A stretch of 64,000 bases of DNA, from NCBI RefSeq assembly GCF_932526225.1, contig NC_064036.1, positions 14,747,181-14,811,180 of the forward strand, written 5' to 3'. Of this stretch, positions 12,248-24,200 are shown piece after piece. This stretch comes from Nematostella vectensis (taxonomy: Eukaryota; Cnidaria; Anthozoa; Actiniaria; Edwardsiidae). A model generated the notes under the pieces. That model made no database searches. It saw only the letters and a program-made list of their open reading frames with translations, and was not told the DNA's origin. Position numbers and translations under genes: made by a program. How positions within the stretch are numbered: the first letter of the stretch is position 1; every line of letters starts with the position of its first letter.

Positions 12248-15200
12248 CTAGTAAAGCCGCTTCTCGTACGAATGCAGGCTATGAATTCCTCCCTCGATTC
12301 TAGCGGCTGACGATCGCTTCTCGAACTTGAGTTGACCGCTGTACATCATACTGCGGAGCACAGAAAGACTCTGACACCCCATATCTTGGCACCCGTGCTG
12401 TAGGCCAGACAAAAGGTACGGCACAAATCGGTGAATACTGCCCTTGTCCACCACAGCTCCCGACACGCCTTGCGCTACCTTGATGCGCTCGCTCTCGATG
12501 AAGTAGCGGCTCTGGCTTGACTTGTTCTCGAGCGCATCCAAAGATCCCATACCTGCAAGACATTAAAATGATTAATAATGTGTGCATTATAAGTGATTAT
12601 TACACAGGCTTTTCTCTTTGGCCATGCTGAGGCCACATATGTAATAAGGTCGTGCTACGTAATAACATGGTAAATTTGTCATGAGGTCGTGCCACATTTG
12701 CCCGGGGGGAGAGGTGGAGGGGGAGGCCTCCGATAAAAATAGACGGGTTTGATCGTCGGCAAAATCGATATTAACTCAAGGAGGGGGAATTCTTACCCCT
12801 AAGAGATAGCAAATTGGGTGTAGGCATAGTTTACCCTAAGAGATGGCAGAATCGGAAAAAATAACGTTAAACAACCCCTTAGGAATAGCAATTAATCGTA
12901 TTTTATACCATAAGGCTAACGTCGTATTATCCATAAACCATATTCAGTGCAAATGCATGCAAATGGAGGTGAAACAATCGACTCGATTGATTTGGATGCA
13001 TTTGCATCGAATACGGCCCATGTTTAGTTCAGTACAGTTCAGTTTAAACTTTGTTTATCGAGGGTAACATATTTAACAGAATATAAAGTTTTCTAACATA
13101 TGGCCCTCGGTTAGTAAGCACTGTCACTGGGGGTGGTCACTGCCAGAGGGTTTATTGCGTCCCCAGTGGTTCATTTACGTCCCTTCGGTTCGGGTTAGTG
13201 TAGTGCAGCTTGAAGAGACGGGACCTCTGGTTTAGTGTCCTTATCCTAGAAGACTGGAAACACGGGAGAATAACTTCAACTCACTTTTTAGACAAATTCG
13301 AATCAAGGCAGGAACCTGGAAAAATCCACAGTCCACAGTTGAGCCAGGATTCGAACCTGGGCCACAGCAGTGAGAGGCCGACGCGCTAACACACTAGGCC
13401 ACCCGTGCTTCATGGATAATACGACGTTTGAACTTAGCTTTAGAAGTAAAAGAATCGAAAAAAAAAACTTTTCCGGGGAGTACCCCCCCCCCCCCCCCCC
13501 CCCGCATATCAAACATATTCCCCACGGATAGTGTCCTTCGTTCGCTGTGCCTTATATGGTCATATATGCCCATATTTAGAAGTACTGGAGTTTCCCCTTT
13601 CGCGCTTCTCCAACAAACATGGCGGCAAACACTGATTCCCTAAAGACTCGTAGTGGAAGAATTATAAAGAAACCGGATCGCTTGGTCAAATATTTAGACC
13701 ATTCCTCAGTTGATACGTACGTGAAAGAAGAGAAAGAGGAAGAAGAAAAAGTCTGGGAGATAGAGAGAGTTTTAAACGTTGAGGGAGACTATGCCTTTGT
13801 GAAATGGAAAGGCTACAGCGATAGATATAATTCTACGGTTTCTCTTTCATTGAATCCGCAGTTGTCATGCTATTTAGCCGTGAATGCTGGGAACCCCGAC
13901 AGTAGTGAGGTAGCAAGAGAAAAGCTTCCCATTCTTTGCTCCGAGGATAAGGAATTGTGGCTGATTCGACATGCACTGTTCGATGAGCTCCAATTTCGTA
14001 CACCCGAGAATGACACGGGACTCATTCGGAGAGTACAAGTGAAAGTCCCACTTTCAAAGGGGGGTTTTTCCGCTTTGTTTGGTAAAGGGACATTTTCTTT
14101 TGCTACCTCACGAAAGCTGGATTTTTCAGGGACCCGTAATATTCGGTTCCCGTGCACTGCTGTCGAGTTTGGCACCGTTATTGGTACGGAGTTTATGGCT
14201 CGGCAACTGCCAGATTCGAGTACCATATGTGAAGTTGACTCATCTTCGAAGATGTGGATATCATGAGGATACGAGCTAAGGATTAATTATGATCATAGTT
14301 CGTGCCCCCGTTGTACTTACATCTCTGAATATGGGTCAGAGGAAGAAAGGCCTAGTATGTGTCGACCGCTAGAGCGCAAGTATCCCCCGCTGAGCTTTTT
14401 GGAGATCAGCTTCGTACGGCGTAGACGGAATATGCTTCACAACTATGGCTCGGTAAGTTAAAATCTCTCTATATAAACTAATTGTTGACATCTGTTTCAA
14501 CCGATTTCACTGTATTTCCAGTCGAAAATAAAGAGGGGGAATTTAGATCCAGGGAATGATACAGATTGTTTTGATGGTTTTAATGCCTTTATATAATAAT
14601 GTGGGTACAAATAGTTATACAAGTTATAAATAGTGATATTTACAACAGTAATAAATAGCACCAAAAATATAATAAATAAATAAATACATTTTTTTCTTTG
14701 TCTTCACTGCTTTTGATATTTTCTCTTGACCCTTTCCAAATTATTTTCCCTACTGAACAGTTTTCTGTTTTCCCTCTCCATGATCTATAGAGATAAAAAT
14801 ACACAGTTGTAGCAAGCGATTAGTCTAGATAACATGACGTTTTTTTCACTTGGAATTACCTGTACAGTGTAGTTGCTATTTTTCCCCCCTTTCTGGCTAC
14901 CCCTGTGGAATGTCTTGTTCTGCATGTGGTTTTTCTTTTCCACTGTCTGGCAATTGAACTGGTGGATCGTGCCATGAATCTCCAAAAATTGGGGGACATG
15001 ATAAACAAGAACTGTAGAGAAAAAAATGCATAAAATTACTTGGTCTCGGAGATCCCAAGTCAATTAAGGAATCTCATTTTAATCTTACCATGTATATATG
15101 GAATTACATCCTGTGGAGAGATAAAAGAAAGCACAATTAAAATAATATATCTACTTGTTATTTTTTCAGTGACATATGATCAAATGAGGCTTGTGTCCTG

Positions 15201-18200
15201 CCAGTTCAACTAACCACAGGGATGTAGAATTACCTCATCAAACGTGGCCTTTCTAAATTTGGTTCCCCATTGGCGGGCCTTTTCTTGAAAAGCATCTGCT
15301 CGAAGATATGCTTCATCTCCAGGATTTGCCCCAAGAGCATCAGTGAGGACCATCAAACTTTTCCACACTTGTGTCAGCTCTGATATGCTAAGAACTGTTT
15401 TCTCACAAGTGGGAGTGGACGATGGCTACAAAACACAAAGCAATTGTTAAATTAGCTTTATACACAGTAGTATCCTGGGTGTGCTGGTCTTTTTTATAAT
15501 GAAAATAAAAATCATACCTCAAACACTATGTTGTTGCGGTCAAGATGATCCTTGAGTGTGGCACGTAGGAAGTCCTTGGTGCCTGTCGACCTCAGATGGA
15601 ACTTCCTACATTCCTCCACTAGCTGGGCTTTGGTCAGACAGTCAAGGCTGGTGATGGACTTGTTCTCCATGTCTCCTAGGAAGGCATGGATATCAAGCCC
15701 CCTAATGATAGTTTCCAAACCATCACCTTTATAAGGAAAAGAGGATTCAAAGAAAATAAATAACGAAACTTTATAGTAATTTCATATTAGTTTCAGTTAT
15801 TATAACAGTCTTTTCTATTAGTCAGTTATTTACTTACAATCCAAAGAGCTCCACTTGGTTGTGGTTTTGCCACTGTCATCCTGGACATCATAGAAACAAA
15901 ACCTCACACCTGCAAATACAATATGGCAAGAAAACAAAATGATAATCACCATAAGACATCCCCTATACCCATTTACCCTATACATGAAATTTTTATTTAC
16001 CCAAAGCTTCTATTGCTTCTTCCATGGCTTTTTTAACATTCTGCTCTATAGCCCAGCAAGCAACCTAGAAGTTTAATATATACCAGGAACTTTTTTAAAA
16101 AATGGCTCAATGGAGATTTGAATTTGTTAAATAAGCATAATTTTACCTGGTTGAGAAGTTTTCCCATGATCCTCAATTTGAGGTGCAGGGTGTCGGGTAT
16201 GACCTTGGTAAATTCAATGTCCACGAGAGGTAAACATTGAACTCCCTTGGCATTTGGACACCCAACACGTGCACGGCACTGGTTTAAGGTTCTGGTTATG
16301 GGCCATTGTGGGACTGAAATTTTTATCAAATTTATCTAGTTATTTATAATATAGCTGACAATGGAATAATTCATAAAAACAAAAATCATTTAATTCATTA
16401 CATAACATTCATTATATAAGTAACAAAATTAAAAAACTTACTAGAAAAGTCTCTGATCATCCTTTTGCTGCATTCGCACCAAATGCAGAAGTACAAGGCA
16501 CAGGGACTATTAATTCCGAGAATACACGCCATGAACTTCCAGTCAGCACACATCACCCTTAAAAAAAGGGATAAAAGTTACATATGTCCTGTTTAATGCC
16601 AGATCATAAGATTATTGGTTGCAAAAAAAATGAAACCTACCAATCAATAGTGTATTCAAGGCCATTAACAAGAATGCCAGTTCTCCCTAGGGCCTTCATC
16701 TCATCAAAAACCCCTCTCAAGGTCGCCTTTAGGATGTCATATGACTCCTTGCCTATAATAAAAAGTGTTCACAGATATATGGCTTTAGTTGACTATATCA
16801 TTAGGAAGATTTGTTCTCGCTTACAGCTGCAATAAATTAGCTGCAACCAACTCACCATCATATATAGATATACAGTATTCCCTTTCTGGGCTTCTTTTAA
16901 CAGAGTTTTCTGCTGGAAAGCAGAAGGTTGTCATAACACTCCCAAGTTTTTTGGTGGTTTTTCTACCATCACCAGAAAACCGAAGGGTTATAACATTGCC
17001 CCCTGCATTTCCAATGACATCTGAACTATAACTTAGAATGTCCTTGATGGATCTTGAACATCCTTTTGCATTCTGAAAGGAGAAACTTTGTTTAATGAAT
17101 TATTGGGTTTGTACAGTATTTGCTTGTTTTAAAGGATGCAAAATGTGCTGTGCACAAAGCAAATCAGAATTAAGACTATCAACAGACTAACCCCTTCAAA
17201 TTCTGTAATAGGAATGATTGCATTTTGAGCTTTTCTCTCTTTCTGTATCCCATACAGTGATGGCAAGCTGGACCCAGCTACCATCTTTAGCTCATGGTAT
17301 GCTGAGTCAGAAACATCACCATCATCTTTGGCCTGAGATTATAAAAATAATCTAAATATAGAAAAAATAAGAAACCTACAGTACTGTACATGTACTTCTA
17401 TAATACCTACCTTGAGAGCTCTTTGGATCTTTTTATGGTCAATCTCCTCAGGCTCAACCCTCTCATTGAAATGTAGGGCAAAACTGACCATACCAACTTC
17501 AAGTTGAACCTAGAGATAAGGAAACATTGAAATGTAGGGCAAAACTGACCAACTTCAAGTTGAACCTAGAGATAAGGAAACATTTTATGATAAACAAATG
17601 CCATTATAACAGAATTGGTAAATTTAGGTTGTTTCCATGTGTACAAAAATTCTAAACAAACCTCAACAACTTTCCAATCTGTTGGAAGCTTCTCAAATTG
17701 CTTCTCAAGCCATTTTTTAATCTCTGACTTTTTGTGAAATTGAGCTTTTGGCTCAAGGTCACAAAAAGGCTTTCTCGGCTGAAGAAAGGGCTTTTTTTCC
17801 TTGCCTAGCTCCTTTCTCATGCCATCTCTCTCTTTGACAACATCAGCGAGTCGATGTTTTAGCTCTGACAGCTGATTCTCGAGCTCTTCGATTCTAGAGT
17901 CCCGAGAATCACACAGCCCGATTTCACGGACTTGAGGTAGTGTGTAAGCCAATCTTTGTTTTTTCAATGGCGGATCTTGTGTAAAATTAGTCAAATACCC
18001 TTGCACCATCATTTTAGTAGATATCTATCATGAACAAGCAAACGAGACGACTAAACTTTTGAACCTCTTCCCGCCTAAGTTTACCGAGATTCTGCAAGAT
18101 GATCCCCAAAAAACAACCCGTGAAGATTATCTAGATAAGAATTGCGCCAAAATTATACAAACAAAAAACGGAAATATTAGAAAGGAATACTTAGCTTCTC

Positions 18201-21200
18201 GTCCTTCGGGTGTTTCTGTACTCTTCAGCATCAGGATCACACAAGGACGTAGTCGATTAAAATACCTACGAGGGCTTTTTTCCACAAGTTAGGCTGGCAG
18301 AAGAAAGATCTAGCCCCTACAGGGGTATTTGATGAGAAAAATAGGTATTTTTCGCTTCTATAAGCAGAAATCTCAGGTTAAATAGCCCTGTTTTCCAAAA
18401 ATAATCGCTCTTCGTCCGCCATCTTGGATAGCTCAGAGAAAACCCATTTGTAATTTGCCAGGTTACACAGCTCCTAGTCTCAGTCTCTAAAAAAGCGGCC
18501 GAGCGAGTTTGAATAACACCAAAAGTTTGATATGGGCACATTTGTAATAAGGTCGTGCTACAACTGTAATAACCTGGTACATTGGTAATAAGGTCGTATC
18601 ACATCTGTAATAACCTGGTACATTTGTAAAAAAAGGTCGTACCACATCTGTAATAACCTGGTACATTTGTGATAAGGTCGTACCACATCTGTAATAACCT
18701 GGTACATTGGTAATAAGGTCGTGCCAAAACTGTAATAACCTGGTACATTTGTAATAAGGTCGTGCCACATCTGTAATAACCTGGTACATTTGTAATAAGG
18801 TCGCGCCACAACTGTAATAACTTGGTACATTTGTAATAAGGTCGCGCCACATCTGTAATAACTTGGTACATTTGTAATAAGGTCGCGCCACAACTGTAAT
18901 AACTTGGTACATTTGTAATAAGGTCGCGCCACATCTGTAATAACTTGGTACATTTGTAATAAGGTCGCACCACAACTGTAATAACTTGGTACATTTGTGA
19001 TAAGGTCGTGCCACATCTGTAATAACCTGGTACATTTGTAATAAGGTCGCACCACAACTGTAATAACTTGGTACATTTGTAATAAGGTCGTGCCACAACT
19101 GTAATAACCTGGTACATTTGTAATAAGGTCGTACCACATCTGTAATAACTTGGTACATTTGTAATAAGGTCGCACCACAACTGTAATAACCTGGTACATT
19201 TGTAATAAGGTCGTACCACAACTGTAATAACTTGGTACATTTGTAATAAGGTCGTGCCACAACTGTAATAACCTGGTACATTTGTAATAAGGTCGTACCA
19301 CAACTGTAATAACTTGGTACATTTGTAATAAGGTCGTGCCACAACTGTAATAACCTGGTACATTTGTAATAAGGTCGTGCCACAACTGTAATAACTTGGT
19401 GCATTTGTAATAAGGTCGTGCCAAATCTGTAATAACCTGGTACATTTGTAATAAGGTCGTGCCACAACTGTAATAACTTGGTACATTTGTAATAAGGTCG
19501 CACCACAACTGTAATAACTTGGTACATTTGTAATAAGGTCGCACCACATCTGTAATAACTTGGTACATTGGTAATAAGGTCGTACCACATCTGTAATAAC
19601 TTGGTACATTGGTAATAAGGTCGTACCACATCTGTAATAACTTGGTACATTTGTAATAAGGTCGCACCACATCTGTAATAACTTGGTACATTTGTAATAA
19701 GGTCGCACCACAACTGTAATAACCTGGTACATTGGTAATAAGGTCGTACCACAACTGTAATAACCTGGTACATTTGTAATAAGGTCGCACCACATCTGTA
19801 ATAACTTGGTACATTGGTAATAAGGTCGTACCACATCTGTAATAACCTGGTGCATTTGTAATAAGGTCGTACCACATCTGTAATAACCTGGTACATTTGT
19901 AATAAGGAGGTACCACAACTGTAATAACCTGGTACATTTGTAATAAGGTCGTGCTACAACTGTAATAACCTGGTACATTTGTAATAAGGTCGTGCCACAA
20001 CTGGAATAACTTGGTACATTGGTAATAAGGTCGTACCACATCTGTAATAACCTGGTACATTTGTAATAAGGTCGCGCCACAACTGTAATAACTTGGTACA
20101 TTTGTAATAAGGTCGTGCCACATCTGTAATAACCTGGTACATTTGTAATAAGGTTGTGCCACAACTGTAATAACCTGGTACATTGGTAATAAGGTCGTAC
20201 CACATCTGTAATAACCTGGTACATTTTTAATAAGGTCGTGCCACATCTGTAATAACCTGGTACATTTGTAATAAGGTCGTACCACATCTGTAATAACCTG
20301 GTACATTTGTAATAAGGTCGTGCCACAACTGTAATAACTTGGTACATTTGTAATAAGGTCGTACCACAACTGTAATAACTTGGTACATTTGTAATAAGGT
20401 TGTGCCACATCTGTAATAACTTGGTACATTTGTAATAAGGTCGTGCCACAACTGTAATAACCTATTCTGTGTGGGTGTACCAAGCAATATTTACGAGCCA
20501 ATAACTGTTTTAGTATATCCTGCAATAGGTCAACTAGCCGTATCTTATAGAGCTCACCTCTATACTTCTTCAGCCTCACTCCATCATTAGAAAAATAGTA
20601 CTCTCCGGGAGCTTCTGAGGTCCCCGCTAACAAACTGCCCATCATCACTGTGGACGCGCCCACTGATAGCGCCTTGGTGATGTGCCCAACAGTTCTTATC
20701 CCGCCATCTGCAATCACAGGGATCCCGAAGCGCCGTGCGTACTCTGCAACCTTGAATACCGCGGTGGCCTGAGGTCGTCCGACCGCCATGACTTCCTGAG
20801 TGATACAGATGGAGCCGCTGCCCATGCCAACTCGAAGAGCGTCGGCTCCGGCGTCAATCAAGTTCTTGGCTTGACATGCGGTTACCACGTTACCGGCCAC
20901 GACCTGGAGAGGATAAGTGATACAGGGAAACGTTAGTGTTTTACGCCTTTTCTTGGCGTGGCACTAAACGCGACTGTTGAGCACTGAATTTTAAACAAGG
21001 ACCCGCACTATAAAAGGGCATGAACCAGGTCCACGAAAGGCTCAGTTGTCAGTAAAGTGCTACGCGGTGCGGAGCTCCGGAGTTCAGTCAAGCGTGTCTT
21101 GTTTGCCCTCGAGGAGCGAAACCCAAACTCAACTTTTGAAGCGCTTTTTTTTTTCGTTTGCTCGGTTTATTTTCTCTTGGCTGCTGACAATGAATAACCT

Positions 21201-24200
21201 ACCAAAAAAGCAGGATTTTGCAGTAAAATTAGTTCAAATTATTAACGATAACACAACTAAAAAGTCCCACTACCGGCGCAATGTTTACGGCGTGTTGCAA
21301 TCTTGAAGTTTGAATTTTGTTCAGCCGAAAGGGGGCGGTACAACAAGTAAAAGAGTATCTAGTTTTCTTTTACGAAACTAGATTTGCTAGCATAATTTTT
21401 TGTCCACCGTCACAGCCATGGAACAGAAACGCGACAAGATAGCTAAGGGGTGCTGAATAACGTATGCGCGTGCACGTGCTCTGGCGAAAACAATAAAAAT
21501 CGCAGTGTTGAATAGTCCGAGCAAAGGTACGAAAGGCTGACTTACTTTTGTACAACACCAAAACCATACTGTACAAAAGACGACAGACTAGTTTAATAAT
21601 GAGGGAGTCATAAAGAAAGTTATAGCCTTAGCTTTGCGCTTAAAGTTTTCTTAGCATTTGCCAAAATGTGACAGTTCGCCGGTAAAAAGCAGCCATTTCA
21701 AAACAAAAAGGCTGGTTTAACCGCGCGGTTTCTGGAAGCGGAGGGTACAGCTTGGTACAGCGCGATTCATGGATCGCTTCTCCCACCTGGAGCCTGGGGC
21801 AGAGTTCCTTGATGTTTTTGATCATATCAATCTGATAGGCCGAGTTTCCTTGTGACGAGTCCAGAATGATGACATCCACCCCGGCATGTATGAGAGCCTC
21901 TACTCGCAGCTTGTCCTCCGCGCGTGTCCCTATCGCTGCGCCGACAAGCAGTTGTTTCTTGCTGTCTTTAGAGGCGAGCGGGAACTCCCTGAAAGTGATG
22001 GCAACATTTTAGCGACTCATTCTTGAATGTTTTAGCCAAAGGAGTTCCAAACTAAGAGGAGGGGGGAGAAGCAAGGGTCGTGCGCGGATTAATTGTTCTT
22101 CCGTGGTTTTTCTCATCTCTTGTTATTTTAAGTCGAATATCTGAAAATAAGGCCGGGGCCCGCTCGCCTATATCTCGACCCCCAGTCCCCCCCCCCCCCC
22201 CCCCCCCCCCCGCCACGTGTGCGCAAATTTTGGCGTTCCGTCACTTTCTGACTTTATAGGGTTTTTTGGGGGGTGACACTTCAAAGCGTTTTACGTTATG
22301 GGGAAAACTTCCGAATTGCCCAGTTTTTATTCCATTTTTGCGTTAAAAAGGCCATCATCCATCTGGACTTATTGTGCGCTTTTGTTTTCGTGATTAAAAC
22401 TTTTATGTTTGTGCAAATAAGTTTTTTTTCTTTTCCTGGCGAATGTAAACAAAATGCTACGAAAATGCTACGTATGTACGACAATACCACTTTTTTGGCG
22501 ACCACAAAAATGTGACCGAATGCCTTGTTTATGCAAACTAACCTGTTCTTCCGTAAATCAGAATAAGCAATAAGTGAAACAAGTTCTCCGTTCTCGTTCA
22601 CAATTGGCAGTTTCCCCTTCTTGCTTTGCTGAAGTATCCTATTAGCTTCCTGGAGCGTGCAGTCATCTTTAGCGACAACAAGATCATTCAATGGCGTCAT
22701 AAACTCGGATAGCGGCTCGTCAATCTGTTCAGGCCCGAGGAAGTCTATGTCTCTTGATGTAATGATGCCAGCCAATACTCCTCCCATACAGCCATTTTCT
22801 AGGGAGAATAATACATGTCAGTCCAAAAACTAAGCATAACTAGAGGTGGTTGATAACATTCAATAAGATAATAAGAACCTAGACTGGGAATTAGTTTCAG
22901 CTTTTTATTTCTTAGAGGAAAGTGTCACCAAATTGCAGTTTTGGTGAAATTGGGATTAAGTGTCCCCGACATTGGAAAAGCTACCCTCCCCCCTTCCCTC
23001 TTCACCAAAAGTGTCTGTCTGTCTGTAGATAATCAAGGTCTACAGTAAAACATGACTTCCCCCTTTCCGCACAGAAAAGATTAATCAATATTCTCATATT
23101 GCCCATAAAACAAATAGCACTTATTGTCAGCAGTACCTACCTGTTAAGGGTATTCCAGAAAAGCCATTCTTCTTTTTTATTTCAATGACATCTTTCACAG
23201 TGTGGCGTGGACTTAGAACAAGGGGATCATTGATAAATCCTTGCTTGTATTTCTTAACCTTTTTAACTTCATCTGCTTGGAACTCTATACTGCAGTTGTG
23301 ATGGATAATTCCTTGAGCCAAAAGATAATAATAACAGTAATCAACATCAAATTATTTTCAAATGTTAAAAGAATCCATAACAACCTTTGACCAGCCCTTA
23401 TTTAGTGTTTCTTCAAGATTAGAGCCTCACAATTAAAACATGAGGCAAGGGCAAATTTCTTTAAGGGAGGGGGGGGGGGGGGGGGGGTCAAGGAGAAAGT
23501 GGATCAATAAAACATATGGCAGGAAAATTTGATGGATTTGGGCTTCTATTCAATTCTTCTAAAATTCTAGTGTGGGGGGAGGGGGAGGTGGCTTGGTCCC
23601 CTACCATTGAAAAGTCACTGACATCATACTACAAGAACCTACAATTCTAGCGAAAAAAAATAACAGATATTTTTGCCCCTAACAGTTTTTGTAACATAAA
23701 TCTATGACATACAATAATGTCTTCAATGTTTACAAATACCCCAGGGTCGCCATAACAATTATTTGAATAAAAGTTAAGTACATGAGATAACAAAACAATG
23801 GTCATTATCCCTGCATTCCGTAGAGAGAGGAAATTTGCATATGGCTATCAGTTAGCTCTGTACTTGAACTGTTAAGTTCCATAACAAAACAGTATTTCAA
23901 CTGGGCAAGAATGGCACTAGGTTTACCAGTGAATATAATTTAATAAAATCAAGGGGAGTTGTAATTCTTTTTCATAACGAAATGTTTGTTGTGTCTAATT
24001 ACTTATAATTGTTGCGTGACAACAATACCGTGACTAAGTCATGCAACGCTGTAAAAAGTGCCACTTCTTTCTGGAAGCGAAATCCATAACAAATCTCACA
24101 ATAAATTCCTCCTTACCTATTCCACCGTGTAAAGCCATCGCTACCGCCATAGCCGATTCAGTTACTGTGTCCATCGGAGAGCTAACAAATGGAGTTTTTA

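Noticed and set aside
13337-13410. Functional tRNA gene
   Set aside because: The A and B boxes are present, but the sequence continues into a SINE body with a second partial copy elsewhere, and the tRNA arms are not all well paired.
13875-13905. TGGGAACCCCGACAG encoding WEPRQ, the expected chromodomain continuation
   Set aside because: It is in another frame, has no usable acceptor before it and stops at once; five residues can match by chance.
13870-14226. 118-codon minus-strand frame in the middle of the chromodomain locus
   Set aside because: It has no recognisable motif or splice partner. It may belong to an inserted repeat, but I cannot support it as a gene.
18059-18292. 77-codon plus-strand frame upstream of the RAG1-like gene
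   Set aside because: It has no family pattern and lies in the presumed promoter and 5' UTR; insufficient support.
12700-18541. RAG-type signal ends (CACAGTG-like terminal repeats) around the RAG1-like block
   Set aside because: I scanned both junctions and found no matching inverted CAC-type ends, so I do not call a transposon boundary.
18487-20900. Open frames of 469-780 codons on the minus strand
   Set aside because: They are the 41-bp minisatellite read in successive phases; only the first part of the longest one (IMPDH exon 5) is coding.
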